Shown: positions 24,871-33,907, counted from the stretch's first letter. The stretch is DNA of 64,000 nucleotides from Acidovorax sp. 107 (GCF_003058055.1 NZ_QBTZ01000001.1:2622001-2686000), one strand, 5' to 3'. Made by a program: numbers and translations. The notes: generated from the letters alone by a model not told the origin.

Positions 24871-26199
24871 TCAGCGCTGCGGCATGTCCTTGGCCGAGTA
24901 CCCCAGGCTCACCGTGGCGTCGTCAGGAATGGCGGGCATCGAGGCGTTCCACGCCTCCCACGCGGCGCGCATGGCCTGCAGGCGGTCGGGCTCCACGGGC
25001 GCACGGTTGGCGCGCTCGCGTTCGTCGTCGGCCAGGTTGAACAGGTAGTCGTTGCCGTCCACCCGCAGGTACTTCCACACGCCCTGGCGCATGGCGCGCT
25101 GGCCCCGGTGGTTCATGCGCCAGAACAGCGGGGGCTCGTCGTGCAGGCTGGCATCGCGCAGCAGCGGCATCAGCGAGCGGCCGTCCAGCGGGTAGTCCGC
25201 ATGCGCGGCGGCCCCGGCAGCGTCGAGCATGGTGGCCGACCAGTCCATGGTCATGCAGGTCTGCGCGCTCACGCCGCCCGGCGCAATCAGCGCAGGCCAG
25301 TGCGCGATCCAGGGCACGCGGATGCCGCCTTCGGTCAGGTCCATCTTGCCGCCCACCAGCGGCCAGTTGTCCGAGAAGCGCTCGCCACCGTTGTCGCTGG
25401 TGAACACCACCAGCGTATCGCGCGCCAGGCCCTTTGCCTCCAGCAGCGCCATGATGCGGCCAATGCCCTCGTCCATGTGGTGGATCATGCGGCGGTAGGT
25501 CTCGATGTTGCCGCCGTGCAGGTGGAACAGGTTCGTCTTCACCTCCTGCGCCAGCGCCTCGTCGTCGCGGGTCTCCCAGGGCCAGTGGGGCGCGGTGTAG
25601 TGCAGGCTCAGGAAGAACGGCGTACCGGCCTGTGCGCCGGGCGCCATGCGCTGCACATAGTCGAGCGCGTGGTCGGTGATGAGGTCGGTGAGGTAGCCGT
25701 CCTGCCGCTTTTCCTCCTCGCCCAGGTACAGGTCGTGGGCGCCATTGGAGCTGCAGTGGGTGAAGTAGTCCACCCCGCCCGACATGGGGCCGAAGAACTC
25801 CTCGTAGCCCGAGCGCAGCGGCCCAAACGCGGGCGGGTAGCCCAGGTGCCACTTGCCCATCAGCGCCGTGCGGTAGCCCGCTGCGCGCAGCAGCGACGGC
25901 AGCGTGGGGTGCTCGGGCGGCAGGCCCAGGGTGGTGCTGCCCCGGCTTTTGCTGTTGATGGGCTCCTCGGCCGCACCGCGCAGGCGGTACTGGTAGCGCG
26001 CCGTCATCAGCGCAAAACGTGTGGGCGAGCAGACGGGCGAATTGGAATAGCCCTGCGTGAGCTTGAGGCCGTTGGCCGCCAGCTGATCGAGCACCGGCGA
26101 CACCGGGCCAAAGGCTGCATCGCGGCCGCCATAGCAGCCCAGGTCGGCATAGCCGAGGTCGTCGGCGACGATGAAGATGATGTTGGGGCGGGTGGTCAT
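24871..26199 (-). CDS. Sulfatase (cysteine-type, formylglycine-dependent)
   Basis: A 442-residue type I sulfatase hydrolysing sulfate esters. The metal-binding VADDLGYADLG lies at residues 11-21 and the active-site CSPTR begins at C57, the cysteine converted to formylglycine by a separate enzyme that is not encoded in the window. GKWHLG, FTSDNGGE and the late blocks complete the family pattern. No convincing signal peptide is visible, so it is probably cytoplasmic, acting on an imported substrate. Its ATG overlaps the stop of the upstream Bug receptor by four bases, showing that uptake and hydrolysis are coupled. Confidence 0.93.
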   Translation of the reverse strand: MTTRPNIIFIVADDLGYADLGCYGGRDAAFGPVSPVLDQLAANGLKLTQGYSNSPVCSPTRFALMTARYQYRLRGAAEEPINSKSRGSTTLGLPPEHPTLPSLLRAAGYRTALMGKWHLGYPPAFGPLRSGYEEFFGPMSGGVDYFTHCSSNGAHDLYLGEEEKRQDGYLTDLITDHALDYVQRMAPGAQAGTPFFLSLHYTAPHWPWETRDDEALAQEVKTNLFHLHGGNIETYRRMIHHMDEGIGRIMALLEAKGLARDTLVVFTSDNGGERFSDNWPLVGGKMDLTEGGIRVPWIAHWPALIAPGGVSAQTCMTMDWSATMLDAAGAAAHADYPLDGRSLMPLLRDASLHDEPPLFWRMNHRGQRAMRQGVWKYLRVDGNDYLFNLADDERERANRAPVEPDRLQAMRAAWEAWNASMPAIPDDATVSLGYSAKDMPQR

Positions 26200-27152
26200 G
26201 GCTTGAAGCCCGAGCGCTGCACCACCGGCGCCCATTGTGCGCGGTAGGCCTTGAGCATGGCTTCGGTCTGCGCCATGGTCGCCACCACGGGCTCCATCTT
26301 GGCGGTTGCGAACTTGCGCTGGGTGTCAGGGTCTTTCATCACCTCATGGATCAGCCCGGCAAGGCGCTCGGCCTGCGCCTTGGGCATGGTCATGGGCGCA
26401 AAGAAGGTGTTCCAGCCGGTGGCGGCCAGGTCCATGCCGGCTTCCTTGAACGTAGGAATCTGGGGCGCCAGCGCGCTGCGCTTGGCGCTCGACACGGCCA
26501 GGATGCGGATCTTGCCGGCTTCGTGCTGGGGAAGCAGGGTGTCAAACGTATCGAACGCCACAGGCACCTGGCCGCCTAGCAGGTCGTTCAGCAGCGGCGC
26601 CGAGCCCCGGTAGCCCACCACCTCGGCGCGCACCTTGGCCGCGTCGCCCACCATCAGGCCAAAAAAGTGCGGCAGACTGCCGGTGGCGGGCACGCCGAAG
26701 TTGGCCTTGTCCGGGTTGGCCTTGAGCCAGGCCATGAGGTGCGGCAGCTCCTTGACCGGCACGGCACTGCCCACAGCCACGCCGAATTCGTAGCTGTTGA
26801 CATGGCTCACGGGGCGGAAGTCGCGTTCGGGGTCGTAGCCCGCGTCAGGGAACACCAGAGGCGCCACCAGCATCACGGCGGGGTTGGCCAGCAGCAGCGT
26901 GGGCTGGTTGGCGGGCGCGGCTTTGACAGCCTGGGCCGACAGGCGGCCGCCCGCGCCGGTCTTGTTCTCCACGATCACAGGCGTGCCAAGCTTGCTGCCC
27001 AGCTTGTCGGCCACGATGCGGGCCACGCGGTCGGTCGCGCCGCCAGGGGCGTAGCCCACCACGATGCGCAGCGGGGTGTCCTGGGCATGCGCCAGGGTGG
27101 CACACAGAGCCAGCACGGCGGTCAGGGCAGAGGTGGCAAGGGGTTTCCACAT
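26196..27152 (-). CDS. Bug-family (TTT) solute receptor coupled to sulfatase
   Basis: A 318-residue periplasmic receptor with a signal peptide ending at about residue 23 (TLAHAQ) and the Bug motif IVVGYAPGGATDRVARIVADKLG followed by ENKTGAGGRLSAQAV and VVGYRGSAPLLNDLLGG. It is the first gene of a two-gene operon with the sulfatase (four-base overlap), so its ligand is likely an organic sulfate ester or a close relative. The divergent MarR regulator and the palindromic site at 27232-27250 suggest repression until substrate is present. The ATG at 27152 gives the normal signal peptide; upstream extension does not. Confidence 0.9.
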   Translation of the reverse strand: MWKPLATSALTAVLALCATLAHAQDTPLRIVVGYAPGGATDRVARIVADKLGSKLGTPVIVENKTGAGGRLSAQAVKAAPANQPTLLLANPAVMLVAPLVFPDAGYDPERDFRPVSHVNSYEFGVAVGSAVPVKELPHLMAWLKANPDKANFGVPATGSLPHFFGLMVGDAAKVRAEVVGYRGSAPLLNDLLGGQVPVAFDTFDTLLPQHEAGKIRILAVSSAKRSALAPQIPTFKEAGMDLAATGWNTFFAPMTMPKAQAERLAGLIHEVMKDPDTQRKFATAKMEPVVATMAQTEAMLKAYRAQWAPVVQRSGFKP

Positions 27153-27231
27153 GATCGGTTTCTCCAGCGTGGGCAGACGGTCCCGGCAGCGGGGCTGCCC
27201 GGATTGATGGGCGCAATGTATTGGCCACACA

Positions 27232-27250
27232 ATCAATTGATCTAATCAAT
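27232..27250. promoter_or_regulatory. Probable MarR operator
   Basis: ATCAATTGAT (27232-27241) is a perfect palindrome, overlapping a second inverted repeat ATTGAT-CTA-ATCAAT (27236-27250). The site lies 21 bases before the MarR start codon and about 80 bases before the divergent Bug gene, well placed to repress both. Confidence 0.65.
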
Positions 27251-27270
27251 CATTGCCCGGAAATACCCTG

Positions 27271-27816
27271 ATGCCTGCCCCGGCCCCCAACCCACCCGCA
27301 GCGCCTGGCCACCGGCTGGCCCACCCGCAGGCCGCCAACGACCTGCTGATGTACCGCCTCAACCGCCTGCTGGCAGTGGCGGGCAGCCTGGTGGTGCGAC
27401 TGTGCGAAGGCGGCTATGGCATCACCCGCCGCGAGTGGGGGCTGATGATGATGCTGGCACAGCACCCCGGCATGCCCCCGGCCGAGTTGGCCCAACGCCT
27501 GGGGCTGGACCGGGCCCGCACCTCGCGCGCCATCACCTCGCTGCTGGCCAAGAAGCTCATCACCCGCGACGCCATGCCTGGCGACCGGCGCCAGGCCCAG
27601 TTGTCGCTCACGGCGGCGGGCCAGGCCGTGCACGACGAGCTGTTTCCTCAGGTCAAGGCGCTCAACCAGGAGCTGCTGGCCGGACTCGGCACCGAGGCGG
27701 TGGCAGGCCTGGACCAGGCCCTGGCCGACATGCAGCAGCGCGCCGAGGCACTGGTCGCTACCCGCACCGATGTGCCTCGCACCTACCGGCTGCGTGGTGG
27801 ACGGCATGTGGATTGA
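27271..27816 (+). CDS. MarR-family transcriptional regulator
   Basis: A 181-residue MarR-type winged-helix regulator. After an Ala/Pro-rich lead, the helices and wing are visible: YGITRREWGLMMMLAQHPGM, AELAQRLGLDRARTSRAITSLLAKKLITRD and GDRRQAQLSLTAAGQAV (about residues 45-125). It is divergent from the Bug-sulfatase operon and has a palindromic site in front of it, so it probably represses both itself and the operon. A TTG at 27253 could extend it by six residues but lies next to the operator; the ATG at 27271 is preferred. An MFS exporter follows. Confidence 0.88.
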   Translation: MPAPAPNPPAAPGHRLAHPQAANDLLMYRLNRLLAVAGSLVVRLCEGGYGITRREWGLMMMLAQHPGMPPAELAQRLGLDRARTSRAITSLLAKKLITRDAMPGDRRQAQLSLTAAGQAVHDELFPQVKALNQELLAGLGTEAVAGLDQALADMQQRAEALVATRTDVPRTYRLRGGRHVD

Positions 27817-27951
27817 GGGGGTTTGCAGAATGGAGTGGCCCCAAAACGGGGAACCGGCGATATCCTCAAACCCGCCCTGAGCCACCCGCCCACGGCACGC
27901 ACGCGCTCCCCTTGTCCCACAACGACCCACGCACACCCTACGCCATCCCTC

Positions 27952-29532
27952 ATGTCCCAGCACTCGACCTCTTTGTGGAGCCCCCTGCGCCAACCCGCGT
28001 TCCGGGGCCTGTGGATTTGTGGCGGCATCTTTTTTGTGGGCAGTGGCATGCAGACCATGGCAGCCGCCTGGCTCATGGTGGAGCTGACGGGCTCGTCCTT
28101 TCTGGCCGCGCTGGTGCAGACCGCTGTGTTCATGCCCATGTTCCTGCTGGCTCTGCCCGCCGGCGTGCTGGCCGACACCACCGACCGGCGGCGCCTGATC
28201 TCTGGCGCACTGCTGGCGCAGGCGGGGGCCAGTGCACTGCTCACGCTGCTGGTGCTGGGCGGCTGGGGCGGGTCGGCCTCGGTGCTGTTTTTGGTGTTCG
28301 TCTGCGGCTGCTGCACAGCGGTGCTCACACCCGCCTGGAACTCCTCAGTCATCGACCCGGTGCCGCGTGACGAATGGCCTCAGGCCATCACCGCCGTGAG
28401 CATTGCCTACAACGCCGCGCGCGCGGTGGGGCCCACGATGGCAGGGCTGGTGTTTGCGCAGCTGGGCGCGGGCTGGGTGTTTGCCGTCACGGTGACCACG
28501 ACGCTGGTGATGTGGGAGTCGATCCGCCGCTGGCCGCCCAAAGCGCACCCGCCCTCCAAGCTGCCCGCCGAGCGGCTGTGGGGCGGCACGCTCAGCGGCC
28601 TGCGGTTTGCATGGCACTCGCGCATGATTCTGGCGCAGCTGGTGCGCGTGATGGCTTTCAGCGCAGCGGGCTCGGCCTTGTGGGCGTTGCTGCCCGTGAT
28701 CGCCCAGCGGTTGGGCACAGGCGCCCAGGGCTTTGGCCTGCTCATGGGCTGCCTGGGCACGGGCGCCGTGGGCGTGGGTCTGGTGCTGGGGCGGCTGCGC
28801 GCACGCTTTGGCATGGAAGTCATCGTAGGCGTGGGCGGCGTCGTGTTTGGCATCGCCATGCTGGTGGCGGCACTCACCCACATTACCTGGGTGGTCTACA
28901 TCGCCATGCTGTTTGCAGGCGCGGCCTGGATGTCGGCCATGTCCACCTTCAACACCGCCACGCAGGCCAGCGCGCCGCAGTGGGTGCGCTCACGCGCCGT
29001 GGCCATGCACATGGTGGCGGCGCTGGGTGCGTTTGCGATGGGCTCGGCGTTCTGGGGCGCTGCGTCGGACATCCTGGGCCTCACGCCCACGCTGTGTGTG
29101 GCCGCCGCGCTCATGGGCGTGGGCCTGCTGCTGGCCCGCCCCATGCCGCTGCGCATGGGTGCGCTGCACGAGGTGACCCAGGCCACGCCCTGGGATGAAC
29201 TGTTCATCGAAGCCGAGCCCCTGCCCGAAGCAGGCCCCGTGGCCGTGGAGGTGGGCTACCGCATCGCCCCCGGCACCGACGCCGCCTTCCTCGACACCAT
29301 CAGCCGCATGAAGGCCCCGCGCCGCCGTGACGGCGCCACCTTCTGGCGCGTGTACAAGGACCTGGGCGAGCCCTCGCGCTATGTGGAGCGCTTCATCGTC
29401 GAATCCTGGGCCGACTACCTGCACCAGCGCGCCCGCGCGACCATGGCCGACCAAGCCCTGGAGACCGAGGTGCGGACGTTTCTGGCGCCGGGCGAGGTGG
29501 TACGCATGTCGCACTACATCGCTGAAAGGTGA
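27952..29532 (+). CDS. MFS exporter, MFS_3 (transmembrane secretion effector) type
   Basis: A 526-residue major-facilitator protein of the MFS_3 family, related to enterobactin exporter EntS. Twelve hydrophobic segments are visible in the first 410 residues, with the loop LADTTDRRRLISGALL between segments 2 and 3. The C-terminal ~110 residues form a soluble domain (EVGYRIAPGTDAAFLDTISRMKAPRRRDGATFW and VERFIVESWADYLHQ) resembling the ferredoxin-like ABM fold that is typical for this family. The ATG at 27952 starts just before the first helix; an upstream frame open to 27823 encodes no credible extension. The substrate is unknown. Confidence 0.87.
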   Translation: MSQHSTSLWSPLRQPAFRGLWICGGIFFVGSGMQTMAAAWLMVELTGSSFLAALVQTAVFMPMFLLALPAGVLADTTDRRRLISGALLAQAGASALLTLLVLGGWGGSASVLFLVFVCGCCTAVLTPAWNSSVIDPVPRDEWPQAITAVSIAYNAARAVGPTMAGLVFAQLGAGWVFAVTVTTTLVMWESIRRWPPKAHPPSKLPAERLWGGTLSGLRFAWHSRMILAQLVRVMAFSAAGSALWALLPVIAQRLGTGAQGFGLLMGCLGTGAVGVGLVLGRLRARFGMEVIVGVGGVVFGIAMLVAALTHITWVVYIAMLFAGAAWMSAMSTFNTATQASAPQWVRSRAVAMHMVAALGAFAMGSAFWGAASDILGLTPTLCVAAALMGVGLLLARPMPLRMGALHEVTQATPWDELFIEAEPLPEAGPVAVEVGYRIAPGTDAAFLDTISRMKAPRRRDGATFWRVYKDLGEPSRYVERFIVESWADYLHQRARATMADQALETEVRTFLAPGEVVRMSHYIAER

Positions 29533-29610
29533 CGCCTCCCTGAGCGGCTGCGCCGCTTTTCCCAAAGGGGATGCATCCGGCGGCCCGGCAAAGCCGGTTC
29601 CGCAGGCGCA
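29533..29610 (+). repeat. Family 2 GC-rich repeat remnant
   Basis: CCTCCCTGAGCGGCTGCGCC then TTTTCCCAAAGGGGATGC and GGCGGCCCGGC keep the order of the family 2 blocks in a degenerate form. It lies directly after the MFS stop. Confidence 0.45.
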
Positions 29611-29684
29611 CCAACTTGATGCGCGTCAATTTCTACCGCCAGGTCGGGTGCCAAGGCTGGCAGTCGGCCTGCGACAATTGCGGA

Positions 29685-30797
29685 ATGACCTTCGCCCCTC
29701 TTGCCAACGACACCTTCCTGCGCGCCTGCCGCCGCCAGGCCACTGACTACACGCCCCTGTGGCTGATGCGCCAGGCGGGGCGCTATCTGCCGGAGTACAA
29801 GGCCACACGCGCCCAGGCGGGCAGCTTCATGGGCCTGGCCACCAATGTGGATTACTCCACCGAAGTGACTCTGCAGCCGCTGGAGCGTTTCCCGCTCGAC
29901 GCGGCCATCCTGTTCAGTGACATCCTCACCGTGCCCGACGCCATGGGCCTGGGCCTGTCGTTTGCCGAGGGCGAGGGCCCGCGCTTTGCCAAAGTGGTGC
30001 GCGACGAGGCTGCGGTGAATGAACTGGCCGTGCCCGACATGGACAAGCTGCGCTACGTGTTCGACGCCGTCACCAGCATCCGCAAGGCACTCAACGGCCG
30101 CGTACCGCTGATCGGCTTTTCGGGCAGCCCCTGGACGCTGGCCTGCTACATGGTCGAGGGCAAGGGCAGCGACGACTACCGCCTGGTCAAGACGCTGATG
30201 TACAGCCGCCCCGACCTGATGCACCGCATCCTGGCCGTGAATGCCGACAGCGTGGCCGCGTACCTCAACGCCCAGATCGACGCGGGCGCCCAGGCGGTGA
30301 TGATTTTTGACAGCTGGGGCGGCGTGCTGGCCGATGGCGCGTTCCAGGAATTCAGCCTGGCGTACACCAAGCGTGTGCTGGCGCAACTCAAGCGCACCGG
30401 CGTGGATGGCACCGACGTGCCGCGCATTGTCTTCACCAAGGGCGGCGGTATCTGGCTGGAAGACATGAAAGACATCGACTGCGAGGTGCTGGGGCTGGAC
30501 TGGACGGCCAACCTGGGCAAGGCGCGCACCATCGTGGGTGGCACGGCGGGCGGCCCCGGCAAGGCCTTGCAAGGCAATATCGACCCCAACGTGCTGTTTG
30601 CGCCCCCCGCGCAGATCATCACGCAGGTGCACGCCGTGCTCGACAGCTTCGGCACGCCGCACACCGACCGAACCACCACGGGTCCCACGCACATCTTCAA
30701 CCTGGGCCACGGCATCAGCCAGTTCACGCCGCCAGAGCATGTGGCAGCCCTTGTGGAAGCAGTGCACAGCCACTCGCGCGCGCAGCGCCAGCGCTGA
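29685..30797 (+). CDS. hemE: Uroporphyrinogen decarboxylase
   Basis: A 370-residue cytosolic enzyme that removes the four acetate carboxyls of uroporphyrinogen III to give coproporphyrinogen III in heme synthesis. Motifs: [27 protein letters not shown] (family signature, residues 11-37), [17 protein letters not shown] with the catalytic aspartate (about 81), [16 protein letters not shown] and [15 protein letters not shown] with a conserved histidine near 343. The length is typical. The ATG at 29685 places the signature at the expected distance; upstream in-frame ATGs are in the repeat remnant. In related genomes hemE also precedes priA. Confidence 0.97.
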   Translation: MTFAPLANDTFLRACRRQATDYTPLWLMRQAGRYLPEYKATRAQAGSFMGLATNVDYSTEVTLQPLERFPLDAAILFSDILTVPDAMGLGLSFAEGEGPRFAKVVRDEAAVNELAVPDMDKLRYVFDAVTSIRKALNGRVPLIGFSGSPWTLACYMVEGKGSDDYRLVKTLMYSRPDLMHRILAVNADSVAAYLNAQIDAGAQAVMIFDSWGGVLADGAFQEFSLAYTKRVLAQLKRTGVDGTDVPRIVFTKGGGIWLEDMKDIDCEVLGLDWTANLGKARTIVGGTAGGPGKALQGNIDPNVLFAPPAQIITQVHAVLDSFGTPHTDRTTTGPTHIFNLGHGISQFTPPEHVAALVEAVHSHSRAQRQR

Positions 30798-31040
30798 TCG
30801 CAGGGACCAGACAGCGGTAAGAGCCCGCCATCCTCTCTGGCGGCATGCGCTCCCTTCCCAGGCCCGCCCTGGGTGCAAGCACACTCCGGCCCTGGCAGCC
30901 ACCCGCCGCCCGCCCCCTCTCCCCACCATTGCCCCTGCCCGGTCATCATCCTCTGGCTTGCACCTGGGTAGGGCGCCACAGCGGCCCCTGCGACAATCCG
31001 AGAGCGTTTACCTCCGGCCGAGGCGGCGCGCCAGGCGCAC

Positions 31041-31049
31041 TTATGCACA
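31041..31049 (+). promoter_or_regulatory. DnaA box TTATGCACA
   Basis: Matches the relaxed DnaA-box consensus TTWTNCACA. First site of duplication unit 1. Confidence 0.6.
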
Positions 31050-31227
31050 AAACTGGAGCATCCGCCCGCCCCTTTCGGCTTCAGACCGGGGCTCGCCAAA
31101 TATCCTTGCCCAATCGCTAAGTGGTTGATTTGTATGAATTTAAAGCCCCTGCCTTTTTGATAGGCAATCCAGCCAAAGCACGGATTGACAAAGACTTGCG
31201 GGGCAAACCCAAGGGATATCAACAAAG

Positions 31228-31236
31228 TTATCCACA
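31228..31236 (+). promoter_or_regulatory. DnaA box TTATCCACA (perfect)
   Basis: Perfect match to the strong DnaA box. Embedded in GGATATCAACAAAG and GGAATTC, which recur around the box at 31562. Confidence 0.75.
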
Positions 31237-31373
31237 GGAATTCTGAATTTCTTACAAATACCCTGTCAAATCAATCACTTGCAGCCCATATCGAAGAAAT
31301 GCATGAACATGAAACCACGCCACTAGCACAAAAAGGGGCTACCTGTCCTCTTGACGAAGTCCGGGTGTCCGAC

Positions 31374-31382
31374 TTATGCACA
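31374..31382 (+). promoter_or_regulatory. DnaA box TTATGCACA
   Basis: Equivalent of the 31041 site in duplication unit 2, on the same strand. Confidence 0.6.
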
Positions 31383-31561
31383 CAATTCGTGATGCAGCGC
31401 AACATAAAGCCGCCGGCACGGCATAGCACAAAAATCGGCGGCAAATTTCTTCAGATGATTGATTCATAACGATTTTTTTGGGGTGCCGTATTTCCGGGCA
31501 ATCTGTTCGCAGCCAGTATTCATGCGGCTTGGACGGTGGTCCGGGCAGGATGTCAACAAAG

Positions 31562-31570
31562 TTATCCACA
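31562..31570 (+). promoter_or_regulatory. DnaA box TTATCCACA (perfect)
   Basis: Equivalent of the 31228 site in duplication unit 2, 107 bases before the priA start codon. Confidence 0.75.
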
Positions 31571-31676
31571 GAAATTCGGGATTACTCACACACCCACGGC
31601 AAATCAAGCACTTAGCCGCTAAACCTCCAGATCACATCCACAACCCGCACTAAGCCTTCTTCTTGTCTCATAGCTT

Positions 31677-33815
31677 GTGTCAATCCCTTTCGCCATCGTC
31701 CACGTTGCCCTGCAAACGCCTTCCCACAGTGGCGTCGGCGACCTGCTGAGCTACGCCAGTGAGCACCCGCTCCCTCCAGGTGCGTTGGTGCGTGTGCCCC
31801 TGGGCACACGCGAGGTGCTGGGCGTGGTGTGGGATGCCGACGAGGCCCCTGGCGAGCTGCCCGATGGCGCCACCCTGCGCCCCATTGCCGGCGTGCTGGA
31901 GGGTGTCCCCCCCCTGGATGCGCCGTGGCGCCGGCTGGTGGGGTTTGCGGCGCGCTACTACCAGCGCGCCTTGGGCGAGGTGGCGCTGGCCGCCCTGCCC
32001 CCCCAGTTACGCGACCTGCGCCCCGAGCAGTTGGCGCGGCGGCTGCGGCGCCCGGCCAGGGGCGCTGGAGACGCCTCATTTACTATCGAAAACATAGCAC
32101 TCACCGCAGAACAGGAAAGCGCCAGAGCCCGAATTTCTGCAGAAAGAGGGCCCTTCCTGCTGTTTGGCAGCACGGGCAGCGGCAAGACCGAGGTGTATCT
32201 GCGCTGCGTGCAAGAGATGCTGGAGGCCGATCCCACCGCCCAGGCGCTGGTCATGGTGCCCGAGATCAACCTCACGCCCCAGCTGGAGGAGCGGTTTGCA
32301 GGCCGCTTTGCGCCGCGCTTTGGCCCCGGCGCCGTGGTGTCGCTGCACAGCGGCATGACGAACCCGCAACGCCTGGCCAGCTGGCTGGCCGCCCATGGCG
32401 GCAGCGCGCGCATCGTGCTGGGCACGCGCATGGCGGTGTTCGCCAGCCTGCCGGGGTTGAAGCTCATCGTGGTGGATGAGGAGCACGACCCCAGCTACAA
32501 GCAGCAAGAAGGCGCGCGCTACTCGGCCCGTGACCTGGCCATCTGGCGCGGGCGCGAGCAGGGCGCGAAGGTGGTCCTGGGCTCGGCCACGCCTTCGCTG
32601 GAGAGCTGGCACGCCAGCCGCCCGCCCACGGCCGAAGACCCCGAGGGCGGCCGCTACGTGCGCCTGCACATGCCCAGCCGCATCGGCGCCGGGGCCCTCG
32701 CCCGTGTGCGCCGGGTAGACATGAACCAGCAGCCCCGCCGCACCGTGTTCAGCGCGCCGCTGCTGCAGGCCATTACCGAACGCGTGGCGCGCGGCGAGCA
32801 GAGCATGATCCTGCTGAACCGCCGGGGCTACGCGCCCGTGCTGCACTGCGTGGACTGCGGCTGGAAGAGCGACTGTCCGCACTGCAGCGCGCACCAGGTG
32901 TTCCACAAGACCGACCGCACCCTGCGCTGCCACCACTGCGGCTACACGGTGCGCGTGCCGTTTCACTGCCCGACCTGCGGCAGCCCCGACATCCACCCCA
33001 TGGGCAAGGGCACCGAGCAACTGGAGGAGCAGCTGGGCACCCTGTTGCGGGAGGTGCTGCGGCCCGACCGCACGCCCGCCCGCATCGCCCGCATCGACGC
33101 CGACACCACCAAAGCCAAGGGCGCACTGGAAGCCCAACTGGCACAGGTGCATTCGGGCGAAGTGGATGTGCTGGTGGGCACGCAGATGATTGCCAAGGGG
33201 CACGACTTTCGGCGGATCACGCTGGTGGCTGCGGTGCAGCCCGATGGCGCGCTGTTCAGCAGCGACTTCCGCGCCGCCGAACGACTGTTTGCCCTGCTGA
33301 TGCAGGCGGCGGGCCGCGCCGGGCGCGACGCTGCCTACATGGCCGCCCAAGCGGTGCACGGCACGCAGCCCGAGATGTGGGTGCAGAGCTTTCACCCCCA
33401 GCACGCCGTGTTCGAGGCGCTGCGCAAGCACGACTACGAAGCCTTTGCCGCCCAGCAGCTCAAGGAGCGCGAAGAGGCCGCCATGCCCCCGTTCTCGTAC
33501 CAGGCGCTGGTGCGGGCCGATGCGCGCACGCAGGAGGTGGCCCAGGGCTTTCTGACTGCAGCCACCGCCGCCGCCCACGCCGCGCAGTTGCCGGGTTTGC
33601 CCGATGGCACGGTGATCCTGTTCCCGCCCGTGCCGCTCACGATCCAGCGCGTTGCCAATGTGGAGCGCGCCCAGATGCTGATGGAAAGCAGCAGCCGCGC
33701 CACCCTCCAGCGCTTTCTGGCCGCGTGGCAGCCGATATTGCAAGCCACGCGCAGCCAGCCGGAGCACAAGGGGCTGATCCGCTGGCTGGTGGACGTGGAC
33801 CCGCTGGCCATCTAA
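31677..33815 (+). CDS. priA: Primosomal protein N' (replication restart helicase)
   Basis: A 712-residue PriA, the 3'-5' DNA helicase that recognises stalled forks and reloads the replisome. An N-terminal 3'-DNA-binding domain is followed by the helicase core with Walker A GSTGSGKTE (about residues 162-170) and DEEHDPSYK (about 266). Zinc-binding cysteines occur as CVDCGWKSDCPHC and CHHCGYTV...CPTCG (about residues 391-437), and LVGTQMIAKGHDF and AAGRAGRD follow. The frame starts at GTG 31677, since no ATG gives the normal N-terminus IPFAIVHVAL. The DnaA-box duplication lies directly upstream, so DnaA may influence its expression. Confidence 0.96.
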   Translation: MSIPFAIVHVALQTPSHSGVGDLLSYASEHPLPPGALVRVPLGTREVLGVVWDADEAPGELPDGATLRPIAGVLEGVPPLDAPWRRLVGFAARYYQRALGEVALAALPPQLRDLRPEQLARRLRRPARGAGDASFTIENIALTAEQESARARISAERGPFLLFGSTGSGKTEVYLRCVQEMLEADPTAQALVMVPEINLTPQLEERFAGRFAPRFGPGAVVSLHSGMTNPQRLASWLAAHGGSARIVLGTRMAVFASLPGLKLIVVDEEHDPSYKQQEGARYSARDLAIWRGREQGAKVVLGSATPSLESWHASRPPTAEDPEGGRYVRLHMPSRIGAGALARVRRVDMNQQPRRTVFSAPLLQAITERVARGEQSMILLNRRGYAPVLHCVDCGWKSDCPHCSAHQVFHKTDRTLRCHHCGYTVRVPFHCPTCGSPDIHPMGKGTEQLEEQLGTLLREVLRPDRTPARIARIDADTTKAKGALEAQLAQVHSGEVDVLVGTQMIAKGHDFRRITLVAAVQPDGALFSSDFRAAERLFALLMQAAGRAGRDAAYMAAQAVHGTQPEMWVQSFHPQHAVFEALRKHDYEAFAAQQLKEREEAAMPPFSYQALVRADARTQEVAQGFLTAATAAAHAAQLPGLPDGTVILFPPVPLTIQRVANVERAQMLMESSSRATLQRFLAAWQPILQATRSQPEHKGLIRWLVDVDPLAI

Positions 33816-33856
33816 GTCCGACCGGCAGGCCCACGCAGCGGCCTCAATACACAACG

Positions 33857-33882
33857 GGGGCTGCGCTTTTCAACGCAGCCCC
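33857..33882. terminator. Bidirectional hairpin between priA and ggt
   Basis: GGGGCTGCG (33857-33865) and CGCAGCCCC (33874-33882) form a perfect 9-base stem with an 8-base loop. It lies between two converging genes; T-tracts are weak on both sides. Confidence 0.6.
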
Positions 33883-33907
33883 GTCTCGTCAGAGCGTGGT
33901 TCGCCGG

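Larger units (their letters stand above)
31036..31640 (+). repeat. Diverged tandem duplication, unit about 334 bases
   Basis: Unit 1 spans about 31036-31369 and unit 2 about 31370-31640. Points that match at an offset of 333-334: TTATGCACA (31041 and 31374), TTGATT (about 31125 and 31459), GGCAATC (about 31163 and 31497), GGATRTCAACAAAG plus TTATCCACAG (31214-31237 and 31548-31571), and CAAATCAAKCACTT further on. The best conserved stretch is the ~35 bases around TTATCCACA; the rest has drifted strongly. Confidence 0.7.
30798..31676. other. Gene-free region between hemE and priA with DnaA boxes
   Basis: This 879-base stretch carries no gene that I can support. The first 230 bases are GC-rich with a CCGCCA/TGGCGG hairpin (30825-30843) that may terminate hemE. 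From about 31036 it becomes AT-rich and contains two diverged copies of a ~334-base unit, each with TTATGCACA and TTATCCACA. Small open frames at 31185-31469 and 31459-31653 lack ribosome binding sites and look like by-products of the duplication. A TGCCT/AGGCA hairpin lies at 31150-31166. The content suggests a DnaA-binding or replication-related locus. Confidence 0.7.

Noticed and set aside
31185..31653. Two small open frames in the hemE-priA gap sharing a NKVIHRNS segment
   Set aside because: The shared segment is the translated DnaA-box repeat. The frames lack ribosome binding sites and have no other features, so a DNA-level repeat explains them better than genes.
30798..31676. Chromosomal oriC
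   Set aside because: DnaA boxes are present, but there is no dnaA, dnaN, gyrB, rpmH or parAB nearby and only four boxes. A DnaA-binding regulatory locus is the more cautious reading.
32084..32115. Possible dispersed-repeat copy inside priA
   Set aside because: TACTATCGAAAACATAGCA has a weak ACTAT/ATAG pairing but lacks the ACTAGCGC block; it may simply be a local AT-rich linker before the helicase domain.
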